Part shown: positions 52,726 through 61,588 of the stretch, one piece after another
Layout: the number at the start of each line of letters is the position of its first letter
Numbering within the stretch: the stretch's first letter is position 1
Assembly: GCF_000196255.1 (NCBI RefSeq)
Contig: NC_006370.1
Span: forward strand, 1,580,187 to 1,644,186
Reading direction: 5' to 3'
DNA: 64,000 nucleotides
Source of the DNA: Photobacterium profundum SS9
GTDB lineage: Bacteria; Pseudomonadota; Gammaproteobacteria; Enterobacterales; Vibrionaceae
Made by a program: the position numbers and the translations under genes
Notes under the pieces: model-generated
The model's input: the letters and a program-made list of their open reading frames with translations, nothing else
Database searches by the model: none
Told to the model about the DNA's origin: nothing

Positions 52726-53652
52726 TTGAAGTCGGAACCTAATAAAACTCGTAAGCATCACTACGTCGCTCAGTGCCTTCAGCGAGAATTTAGCTTTGAT
52801 GGTGGTAATAGTATTTATGGTTTTGATATCCGCTCTAGAAATGCTTTCGTTCTATCAAAGCCAAATGTATTTAAAATCGAGTATAATTTACAAAGCAAAG
52901 ACATGTTCCTTATCGATCATATCGAAGATGGTAAGCAATACAACTTAGAGGATGAATTCTGTCGTGCTGAAAATTTATTCGGTAAAAACATAAGTACGTT
53001 AAATAAGATTGCATTGGCAGATATGGAAAGGGATATACCTCGACTGAGGGATATCTTGAAAAACTTAACTGTGTATAGTTTTCTCGATGTCATGCGAAAT
53101 CCCCTCAGACTGCCTGCGCTTGCTCAGTCCATCTCAAGTACCAATCAGACCTTTCAAGGTCATCTATACAATGCGTTATCAGAACCTTGGCTGAGTAATA
53201 CACCTAATATCCATACCAAATTGTTGGCAGTGGCTTTTGAACGTAATGACTACATTGAAGTATTTAATACTTTATTCACGAAAACAGAGGCTTGGGTTAG
53301 CTCTACGCTTTTTTGCTATACAGAGAATTTTTTAGGTAATTCGGGGATTGCTCTTTCAGACTACTCGGTACTGGAGTTCAATGAGAATGATGGCATTGTC
53401 AATTATGTGAGCAGCATATCTAACGACAAACTACTTTCGATACGTATCGATACAAGTCTAGTGTTATCCATTCTTTCAGGGAATGCGACCACCAAGAAAC
53501 GGCGTAAGTATCAGCCAGATATTCGAGTTAAAGTCGATAACGAAAAGATGCTGACAGCGTATAATTTATTGGCTATCCATTGCTCAAGAGATCGTGTTTT
53601 CTCAAATATGAAGACGATTTTTGGTGTGTATAATTACGTTCCATCTGAATAG
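52726..53652 (+). CDS. DUF4238-family protein
   Basis: A 308-residue protein starting at TTG 52726 with GAGGTGAG upstream. The start KTRKHHYVAQCLQREFSFDG is the DUF4238 signature (HHYxxxxxLxxF), and an internal segment NSGIALSDYSVLEFNENDG and the end MLTAYNLLAIHCSRDRVFSN are typical of the family. The function is unknown; the HHY motif suggests a metal- or nucleic-acid-binding site, but this is unproven. It is a single gene with no mobile-element or defence genes next to it. Confidence 0.8.
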   Translation: MKSEPNKTRKHHYVAQCLQREFSFDGGNSIYGFDIRSRNAFVLSKPNVFKIEYNLQSKDMFLIDHIEDGKQYNLEDEFCRAENLFGKNISTLNKIALADMERDIPRLRDILKNLTVYSFLDVMRNPLRLPALAQSISSTNQTFQGHLYNALSEPWLSNTPNIHTKLLAVAFERNDYIEVFNTLFTKTEAWVSSTLFCYTENFLGNSGIALSDYSVLEFNENDGIVNYVSSISNDKLLSIRIDTSLVLSILSGNATTKKRRKYQPDIRVKVDNEKMLTAYNLLAIHCSRDRVFSNMKTIFGVYNYVPSE

Positions 53653-54058
53653 CCAATAGCTTTATAGACTGTAAGGAACTAGGTTTTGACCAAATCTAGT
53701 TTATCCGAACTCAATTGATTAGAGCTTAGGATCTAAATGATTTCTGTCCATTAACGTGTCAGTGAATCCTGTCTGACAGTGTGATCACCAAGGGACTTTG
53801 TCGGTTTGCTAATTACCAAGGGAAAATGACGGATCCATTTTTATACATAACCCTTTGAATAGTTCTAATCACTATTCAGGGGTTGTTAAGGATGAAAGGG
53901 TGTAACTAACTGTTATTTTTTTGTAAAATCAGTGGTCTTAGCCTGAAGCCGCTTGGTATGGAGTTCATAGTCGTTGAGGCAGGAATAACGTAAAAATAAA
54001 AAAGCCCCAGTCATAACAACAGGGGCTCATAAGCGTTTCTAGTTTCTAGTATTTAGCT
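53653..54058. other. intergenic region between DUF4238 and pfaD
   Basis: No gene. A long inverted repeat lies at 53849-53884 (GAATAGT...ACTATTC extended by AACCC/GGGTT pairs with a bulge). The pfaD terminator is at 53994-54029. Confidence 0.5.
53994..54029 (-). terminator. terminator of the pfa cluster
   Basis: On the minus strand AGCCCCTG...GGGGCT is followed by TTTTTTATTTTT, 30 bases after the pfaD stop. Confidence 0.9.
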
Positions 54059-55693
54059 TTAAATCATTTTCTCAACAGGCTTCCAACGTGCAAGCTCTGC
54101 TGGTAAGCGAATACCTTGAGCTGCAAGTAGGTTAACGCGTGCAAGATAAGCTGCACCGTGCATTAGGTGCTTAGTTAAATCAACAGCACGACGATCTTGG
54201 TAGTTATCTAAGTAACTGCCTTTTGCCCATGCATTGAATGCACCCAGAGCAGGACCTGCCCAAATTTGGTAATCCATCTCACGGCCTGCTTCGCCAGTGT
54301 TTGACCAACGGCTTGAAAGGCCAAGATACCAGCGGAAAATCAGTGCCATCTTACGCTTAGGGTTGCCTTGTGCACGTTCAATTTGCTTAGGATCACGTTC
54401 GTTAAAGTGAGCAACGGTTCCTTCCCAAATGGCATCTAGCGTTGAATGGAAAACCTGAGTTTCAAGCTTGTGACGTTCGTCTGCTGGAATCGCTTCAATT
54501 GAATCGTAACGTGTGTAAATTTCGTACAGCTTGTTAGCGCGCATTGGGAATAATGTACCGCGCTTCACAACTTGTAGCTTTACACCCATTTCGAACATGT
54601 CAGCCGCAGGAGCCATTGCAACATCAGCCATCTCGGTAGTCGCAAGCAGTTTACGAGTATGTTCACTTGCTCCCGCTTCAATACAAGCTTGGTTGATTGA
54701 CCCTGTCACAATATAAGCAGCGCCCATATTGAAGGCTGCGAGTGCAGCATCAGGAGTACCGATACCGCCACCAGAACCTACACGTAGTGGTGTTTTGAAT
54801 TGGTGCTTAGCTTGAATTGTTTCTTTTAACGCTAAAATAGTAGGTAATAGCGTAACAAGAGGACGGTTATCTGTATGACCACCAGAATCAGCTTCTGCAG
54901 TAATATCGTCAGCCATTGGTACTAGAAGGGCTAATTCCATTTGTTCTGCAGTGATGCGCCCTTCATCAACTAAGCCTTGAAGCATCTTAGCGGGTGCAGG
55001 TTCCATGAACTTAATCGCCACCTCAGTACGGCTTACTTTCGCAATTACTTTGTTCGCAATAACGATCTCGCCTTGTGCATCACGGCTTAAGCCTGCTGCA
55101 CGGTACTGAACGATTTGTGGCGTTAGGCCTAAGAATGCAGACGCTTCAACGGTACGTACTTTGTGTTTTAAAAACAGCTCAACGCTACCGCGCTCTAGTG
55201 CGGGTTCACTTGGGCTGTGGATCAAGTTAAACGCGTAAGGGCCATTAGGCAGCGCTGCTTGAATACGGTTGATTGCCTGCTCTACGCGAGAAGGAATCAG
55301 ACCTGCGGCACCAAACGAACATAAAATGCCCGCCTGACCTAATGCAATAACTAACTCTTCAGAAGAGATACCGTTAGCCATTGCACCAGCGTAGTAAGCA
55401 TATTTAACACCGTGTACACGACGGAAATCATTGTCACCTAAGCTTTGGGTGCCTAATGCTGGTGCGAAAGCACTTACTGGGTGTACATGGCTTGCACTTG
55501 CGCTATCACCAGATGTAATTTCAGCCTGCTGGCTAATGCCAACCCCTTTTTCAGGGTGATTCACGACGTAACAACCTAGGCTCAAATCTTTTAAAATTTT
55601 AGCCATTGTAGCGTTATCAAAGTGGGTCGCGTTTTCTTCAACCTGCCACGGCCATGGCGACAGCTTTTCATTATTCATAGTTTGCGTTGTCAT
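54059..55693 (-). CDS. pfaD: PUFA synthase subunit PfaD (enoyl reductase)
   Basis: A 544-residue flavin-dependent enoyl reductase of the omega-3 PUFA synthase. RVGSGGGIGTPDAALAAFNM is the FMN phosphate-binding region, AAYIVTGSINQACIEAGASE and SLGCYVVNHPEKGVG are family markers, and the C-terminal MALIFRWYLGLSSRWSNTGE is typical of PfaD. It reduces the trans-enoyl intermediates with NADPH during EPA synthesis. It is the last gene of pfaABCD and starts 18 bases after pfaC ends. PfaE, the phosphopantetheinyl transferase, is not in the window. Confidence 0.95.
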   Translation of the reverse strand: MTTQTMNNEKLSPWPWQVEENATHFDNATMAKILKDLSLGCYVVNHPEKGVGISQQAEITSGDSASASHVHPVSAFAPALGTQSLGDNDFRRVHGVKYAYYAGAMANGISSEELVIALGQAGILCSFGAAGLIPSRVEQAINRIQAALPNGPYAFNLIHSPSEPALERGSVELFLKHKVRTVEASAFLGLTPQIVQYRAAGLSRDAQGEIVIANKVIAKVSRTEVAIKFMEPAPAKMLQGLVDEGRITAEQMELALLVPMADDITAEADSGGHTDNRPLVTLLPTILALKETIQAKHQFKTPLRVGSGGGIGTPDAALAAFNMGAAYIVTGSINQACIEAGASEHTRKLLATTEMADVAMAPAADMFEMGVKLQVVKRGTLFPMRANKLYEIYTRYDSIEAIPADERHKLETQVFHSTLDAIWEGTVAHFNERDPKQIERAQGNPKRKMALIFRWYLGLSSRWSNTGEAGREMDYQIWAGPALGAFNAWAKGSYLDNYQDRRAVDLTKHLMHGAAYLARVNLLAAQGIRLPAELARWKPVEKMI

Positions 55694-55711
55694 ATTCTAT
55701 TTACCCTTACT

Positions 55712-58700
55712 TCAGGCTTCTTCAATACAGATTGCAATGTCTTTCACTTCGTAAATACGCAGACCGTCTTTACTTAAGTTGGCATCACCCACGATGATAC
55801 GTTTACCGTCTTCATCTTTAATCGCTGTGATGTGTACATCTAATGACATTTGCTTGTTCAGTGGGTTAATTTGACCACGGTATTTCCATTTCACTTCAGA
55901 TTGAATTTGACCAAACTTCGGTGAACGGAAACCAGCACCTAAATCTTTGTTTAGGGCATAAGTTTGCATCAGTTCAATAATGGCTTCTACACCTAGTGAG
56001 CCTGGCATTACAGGATCTTGGTGGAAGTGGAATTGGAAGAACCAGTCACTCGGGTCGATAGTACGCTCGGCATATAAGTAACCCAAGCCGGCTTTACCGC
56101 CATCACTGGTGATATCGACTTTATCGATGAAGTTCAAACGGCCGCCAGCTAACTGGTAGTGCGGTTGTGCTTCACCTGTTGCTGAAAGTGGCGCGTTGAA
56201 GTAACGGCTTTCTTTATCCAGTAAGTTAATGCTTACGTCAGGTGTACGGTTATTATTGACATGCCACGGGTAGGTGACTTGACCGTTATCTAGGCCAAGC
56301 TGATCTTTCAGTGCAGCACCTTTGAAGTAACCAAATACTGCCGTGCCTTCATAGAAAGGTACACCGTCGGTACTGAGTTCGAAGCTGAAGCTTTGAACAA
56401 TGTTGGTACCCATCATTACAGTAGATAGTAGACGCGAATCGTTGACGATAGTTTTACCGCGTAGGTCGACATTACGTAGCATCTTACCGCTACCATCAAG
56501 GTTCCGGAAGAACAGCTCTAAGCCTGGGAAGCCAAGTGTTGTACCCATGTAACCAGAGATGAAGCCATTAGGTTGTAATGAGATTTCCATTAGTACCGAA
56601 TATGGCATCAAGCTGCTGTGGCTGTTTTCATCAAAGTACCAGGCGTTTTCTGGCACTTCATATTCAGCAATACATGATGACGGTGTTTTAAAATCGCCAC
56701 GTGTGCCGTTAACTTCGATAACACGAGTTGTTAGCTGTAGATCGCCACAAGGTGTACGTGGTGGGATCATGCCGCGATAGATAGAGAAATCAGGACCGAA
56801 ACACTTTTCAATATCACCCGTTGCGAACTCAAACATATGGTACGGTGTGAACGGTACTGTGTCTGGTGTACGGTTTTGGTAATCAGGGACGATAGGTGCT
56901 TCAATATGTTGAAGAGGGATAACACCTTTGTTTGGCGCTGTATTCAAGTCAGGTATTTGTGCCATTAACGGCGCATTCGCTGATGCTTGTTGGCTGATAG
57001 GTGCTTCAACAGGCGTAATAACGTCTGCTTGAGCTGGCGCACTTTCTGCTACATAGCTTGATGAAGCTAAGCTTGCTGAATCAAAGTCTGATGAACCAAG
57101 GTAGCGAGTACATTCTGATTCTTCTTTGATCATCACGCCCAAGTTTTGGAAATCAACAACGACTTTGCCATCAAGCAAGATATCAATGTTTGCTTTTGCA
57201 TACGGGCGAGGGCTTAAACCAATCTCGGTTACTTCCATGCGGTAAGTTAACACTGCTGATTGAGGTAGCACCTGACCACGACAACGTACTTGCTGAGGTG
57301 CATTTTCAAGTGGTTGGAATCGACCATTTTCCACTTGGGTGTGCATGCCTAAGTACATCATGAAGAACTGCAGTAACTGGCCACAACCTTCGGCCATTAA
57401 TGAGCCAGCCATCACTGAGTCATCTTTGAAATGACAAGGGAAGTACCAGTGATCTGCTTCAAGTTGCTTGTGACCTTCGATTAGGCCTAGTCCCCATGTA
57501 CCACCTTGTGGATCAACATGGCTAATTTGTTCAATCATCATGAACTTATCAGAGCTGAAACACAGTGATGGTTGATGACGGTCTGAAATATGACTTTCAC
57601 CGAAACACCCTGCGATATTTGCGTCTAGCAAGTTATGCAGTGTCTGATAATCAAATTGTGTTTTCTGGCAATGCAGAAGTGGGTTAAAACGTTGCTTAAC
57701 CGCTAGGTTTCTTGATTTGATCTCATCTTCAGTACGAATAACCCCTTTACCGTCTGACAGCTCTTCATCAGTGAAGAAACCCGCACAGCCGTTATCCATT
57801 TTCAGGACCATCTTATCGCCAACGAAACATTCGTAAGAGAAGAAGAACAGCAAGGTATCGCCATTGCGGGCAAAGTTGTTAATAGAGATATCGTAACGTA
57901 GCGTATCACCACCACGTGGCAAGTCGCCAAGGAAGGTAAGTGTACAATCTAATAGGCGGTATACACGTTCGCCTTTGTTTTCAAAGTCGATACCTAGGTA
58001 GCTAATTAGCATCAAGTCACATTGACCTGATTCTACCGCAACAGCCCAAGGGATTTGACCATCAACCAAGTATGGCGCATCAACAGGAATATCGTATTCC
58101 GTCGTCATCGTACTTGGTTTGTATTCAAGCATGGTTGCATCAAGCTTCGTCACGCGAGATACCAGCAGATAATCTGTGGTTGGCAGTCTTACACGGCGTG
58201 AGTAGTTATCGATCACTGCGTAGTCAGGGCCAAACACATTGGCGATATCGCCTTCAGCGTATTCTACTAAATCTTCGTAATCCCAGATACAAGGTTTGCG
58301 AATAGGGTTAACAATAGCTGGCGTTGCAGCCACATTCACTGGCACTGACGTTGAAGCTTCTGTTAGCGCTGGAGAAGGTGCTAGCTGGTGATCAAAGACT
58401 TGACCAGTAGCGGCATTCATTTGAGCAGTCACTTCGTTCAATTGTGCCTTTAATAAGGCATCAGCCATCTTCAAGCCTTGTTCACGGTTTTGAAGGAATG
58501 CTTGATGAACTTGTTGAGCGAGTTGTTGGTTTTCAACAAACGCAGAACTTTGGAATGCAGTTAAATCATGCTTATTTTTAGCGGATAGGACATTGGTCAT
58601 ATTGCTTTGAATACCTGTAATCGGCGTCTGACGTGGTGTTGTCAGAATCGGGGATACTGATGGAATTGCTGTTGGTTGCGCGATGCTCTGTGGTTGAGCA

Positions 58701-61588
58701 ACGGGTTTAGCAATAGCTTGAATGCGAGGCTGTTTAATGTTTTGTTTTTGAACAAGAGGCTTCGTATTCGCGACTTTCTGCTGAATGTGTTGAATGTCAG
58801 AAAGTTCGGCTGTCACGATATGTTGATAAATATCACGTCCACCAAGGGTAACTTGCTTAATTAATTGACGCTTTGAGTCGTTAGCCAGTTCGCTATTTAG
58901 ACGAGCGGTTAATGACTGAGTTTCGGTACTGGTTTGGGTTAACAACAGTTGAGAACACTGGTTTTCGCTGACGTTAGCCACGATAGCCGCTTTAGTTACC
59001 GCAGCCGTTACCGAGGTGTTGAGGCTTGGTATTGTAGTTTGTTTAGGTATTGCATTCAGGCTTAATAAGCCATGAAGAATACTTGCCATACCTGATGCCG
59101 CGTAACAATGACCTAAACGTTGATTAGCCTGAATGTGTGTAGCAGATGGCAGTGGGAACTGCACCGTCTCAACACTTTCTGGCGCTTGGTTTAGTTCTAG
59201 TAGGCTGACGTTGTTTGCTGTAATACCCGCAGTCGTTAACAGGCGATCGCTAGTGATGTTGCTTTGAGCGACAGAACCAAAATCTAACGCGGTGATTTCA
59301 CCGTAGCTGTTTTTAGTTGATGCGTTATCCGTATCGACAAGAACGATAGCTCCTGCACCTTCACCCACATTCCAGCCGCTATCTTGCGGATGTAATGCAA
59401 CAGGTGTAACGCTGTTTTTAAGGATGATTTGTTCAACGCTACCACTTAAATCAACGGCAGCAATAACGACTGCATCTAATGATTCTTGCGACATGAGATT
59501 TTGCGCAACATCAATACAACGCGCAACAGATTGTTCCGCTGCTGAAATAGTGAAGGCTGGACCATTAAAGTCCCACAATGAGGCAATACGCGACGCCATT
59601 ATGTTACCAATGAAACTGGTGTACTGGTTTAGCTTTGCAGCATCAAGAACACTATCCATCGCAATGGCTTCAAGCGCTTGGTATTCACTATCTGTAAGCT
59701 GAACTCCCATGTTTTCTAGGCTGTCAGCAAGTTGGGTATGTAAATTTACACGGCCACGGAACTGGTGCATTTCGAGTTCCGTTTCCATTGCAACCAATAC
59801 AGCAACTTTTTGACCGACTTCAAGCTTTGCATCGCGAATGGCTTCATCGGCAACTTTCATCAACAAAAGCTGTTGTGAAATTAGGCGGTCATCTTCATTT
59901 GGTGGCACTTTAAAGCGTAAGAAATCCAGCTCAAACTGATCAATGTATGCGCCATGTGGAATCGCATCTAATCCAAACTGGCTTAGTAGCTCTGGATGTT
60001 GATCTAAGCCTTTCCAGCGTTTCTTTGGCAGGGCAACAAAGGCATCAGCGCCTGTTGTAATCGCGTTATGTAGCGCATTAATGGTTTTTAATGAACCGAA
60101 ATGCGACGCTAGACCTGTTACTTTCAATGGTGCTGAAACTGCAGGCTTTGCAGGACTATTCGCTGCAGGGCTATTTCTTGCAGAGTTAGCTGAATGAGCT
60201 TCAAGCAATAGGTGGGCATTACAACCACCAAAACCAAAGACAGACACACCTGCACATCGTTCAGTATTGCCTGCTTTGTCTGGCCAAGCTTGAACTTGAG
60301 TCGGTAGGGTGTGTGAACCGAATAAACCTTCAGGTGATGATAAGGGCGTTGAAAGGTTAATGCTTGGTGGTAATACACCTTCTTTCATTGCAAAGATCAT
60401 TTTCATGATCCCAGGCATGCCCGCAGCCGTTAGTAAGTGACCTAAATTCGATTTTGCAGAACCAATAAGCGGCGCTTGAGAGCCGTTTAGTTTGTCTGCA
60501 AAAAAGCGCTCCATCGAGGTCATCTCAACTTTGTCACCCAAAGGTGTACCTGTTGCATGGCACTCAATCACTTCAATACTTTCTGGCGATAAATCTGTCG
60601 CTTCATAAGCGCGTTCGAATGCTTGGACTTGTCCTTTGCTGTTCGGGCTCAGTACAAACTGACCACGACCATCATTGGATAAGCCAATACCGCTAACAAC
60701 GGCATAAATATTATCGCCATCACGCTCGGCATCTTCTAGACGTTTTAGTATTAAAACACCTGCGCCTTCACCCGCAAAAAGCCCTTTACTGTTGGTATCG
60801 AATGGAACCGATACACCATGGTCAGGGTAAGCGTGGAAGATCGAAAAACCCATATTTATGAAGAATGGGTCTGCGCCAGATACCGCACCCGCTAACATCA
60901 TGTCTGCTTTACCTGTGTTTAGGTAATCACAGGCTAATTTCAGAGAATAGACTGAACTTGCACATGCTGCATCTAGGCTAAGCTGTACGCTTCCTAAACC
61001 AAGCGCATCGGCAACGAGCCTAGACGCATTGTGTGCCGCAGAACCGTTCGCAGGATTAAGGCTAGTAATATTTGCGTTTGATGGGGTTAATGTAAAGTGT
61101 TCATTACCCAGTTTGGTTTGTAATGCTTTCTCTACCGCAGAGTGATAAATCGGTAGAAATAAGTCATTTGAACGCTTAGTCGGGAACGATAGGGCACCCA
61201 TAATAACACCCGTACGTTCAAGTACAGCGTCATCTAATGGAATACCAGCATCAGCCAAGGCTTTGCGGCTGGTATCGAGTGCCCAAAGAAAGCTTTCATC
61301 TAAACCTTCAAATGTCTCTGCTGGCAAACGGTATCCGTTGCTATCAAAAGAGAAATTTTGAATGTAGCCGCCTTTATCACAATAAAAGCGATCTGACTCA
61401 CCTTGTATACCTTGATAAGCATCAGGGTTAGCCCCTAATTTGTCAGGGCTCAAGGTGGTGCGAGAATCTTTTTTAGCGAGCAGGTTTTGCCAGAAATCCT
61501 TTGGCGTATCCGCATCAGGATATTGATTCGCTAAACCGACAATGGCAATTTTATTGCTTTGGGAAGCAGTACTGTGTTGAGAACTCAC
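55712..61588 (-). CDS. pfaC: PUFA synthase subunit PfaC (KS-CLF-DH-DH)
   Basis: A 1958-residue multidomain enzyme. The ketosynthase (1-~460) has Cys209 in SLDAACASSVYSLK and the His motifs VIECHATGTPLGD and SAKSNLGHLLTAAG. The second, chain-length-factor domain has SAAEQSVARC where the nucleophilic Cys would be, i.e. Gln. Two FabA-like dehydratase regions follow: CHFKDDSVMAGSLMAEGC and FHFHQDPVMPGSLGVEAI. I take the GTG at 61588 as start: AAGGAGAG precedes it and it overlaps the pfaB stop by four bases. The protein forms and isomerises the cis double bonds of EPA or DHA. Confidence 0.95.
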   Translation of the reverse strand: MSSQHSTASQSNKIAIVGLANQYPDADTPKDFWQNLLAKKDSRTTLSPDKLGANPDAYQGIQGESDRFYCDKGGYIQNFSFDSNGYRLPAETFEGLDESFLWALDTSRKALADAGIPLDDAVLERTGVIMGALSFPTKRSNDLFLPIYHSAVEKALQTKLGNEHFTLTPSNANITSLNPANGSAAHNASRLVADALGLGSVQLSLDAACASSVYSLKLACDYLNTGKADMMLAGAVSGADPFFINMGFSIFHAYPDHGVSVPFDTNSKGLFAGEGAGVLILKRLEDAERDGDNIYAVVSGIGLSNDGRGQFVLSPNSKGQVQAFERAYEATDLSPESIEVIECHATGTPLGDKVEMTSMERFFADKLNGSQAPLIGSAKSNLGHLLTAAGMPGIMKMIFAMKEGVLPPSINLSTPLSSPEGLFGSHTLPTQVQAWPDKAGNTERCAGVSVFGFGGCNAHLLLEAHSANSARNSPAANSPAKPAVSAPLKVTGLASHFGSLKTINALHNAITTGADAFVALPKKRWKGLDQHPELLSQFGLDAIPHGAYIDQFELDFLRFKVPPNEDDRLISQQLLLMKVADEAIRDAKLEVGQKVAVLVAMETELEMHQFRGRVNLHTQLADSLENMGVQLTDSEYQALEAIAMDSVLDAAKLNQYTSFIGNIMASRIASLWDFNGPAFTISAAEQSVARCIDVAQNLMSQESLDAVVIAAVDLSGSVEQIILKNSVTPVALHPQDSGWNVGEGAGAIVLVDTDNASTKNSYGEITALDFGSVAQSNITSDRLLTTAGITANNVSLLELNQAPESVETVQFPLPSATHIQANQRLGHCYAASGMASILHGLLSLNAIPKQTTIPSLNTSVTAAVTKAAIVANVSENQCSQLLLTQTSTETQSLTARLNSELANDSKRQLIKQVTLGGRDIYQHIVTAELSDIQHIQQKVANTKPLVQKQNIKQPRIQAIAKPVAQPQSIAQPTAIPSVSPILTTPRQTPITGIQSNMTNVLSAKNKHDLTAFQSSAFVENQQLAQQVHQAFLQNREQGLKMADALLKAQLNEVTAQMNAATGQVFDHQLAPSPALTEASTSVPVNVAATPAIVNPIRKPCIWDYEDLVEYAEGDIANVFGPDYAVIDNYSRRVRLPTTDYLLVSRVTKLDATMLEYKPSTMTTEYDIPVDAPYLVDGQIPWAVAVESGQCDLMLISYLGIDFENKGERVYRLLDCTLTFLGDLPRGGDTLRYDISINNFARNGDTLLFFFSYECFVGDKMVLKMDNGCAGFFTDEELSDGKGVIRTEDEIKSRNLAVKQRFNPLLHCQKTQFDYQTLHNLLDANIAGCFGESHISDRHQPSLCFSSDKFMMIEQISHVDPQGGTWGLGLIEGHKQLEADHWYFPCHFKDDSVMAGSLMAEGCGQLLQFFMMYLGMHTQVENGRFQPLENAPQQVRCRGQVLPQSAVLTYRMEVTEIGLSPRPYAKANIDILLDGKVVVDFQNLGVMIKEESECTRYLGSSDFDSASLASSSYVAESAPAQADVITPVEAPISQQASANAPLMAQIPDLNTAPNKGVIPLQHIEAPIVPDYQNRTPDTVPFTPYHMFEFATGDIEKCFGPDFSIYRGMIPPRTPCGDLQLTTRVIEVNGTRGDFKTPSSCIAEYEVPENAWYFDENSHSSLMPYSVLMEISLQPNGFISGYMGTTLGFPGLELFFRNLDGSGKMLRNVDLRGKTIVNDSRLLSTVMMGTNIVQSFSFELSTDGVPFYEGTAVFGYFKGAALKDQLGLDNGQVTYPWHVNNNRTPDVSINLLDKESRYFNAPLSATGEAQPHYQLAGGRLNFIDKVDITSDGGKAGLGYLYAERTIDPSDWFFQFHFHQDPVMPGSLGVEAIIELMQTYALNKDLGAGFRSPKFGQIQSEVKWKYRGQINPLNKQMSLDVHITAIKDEDGKRIIVGDANLSKDGLRIYEVKDIAICIEEA

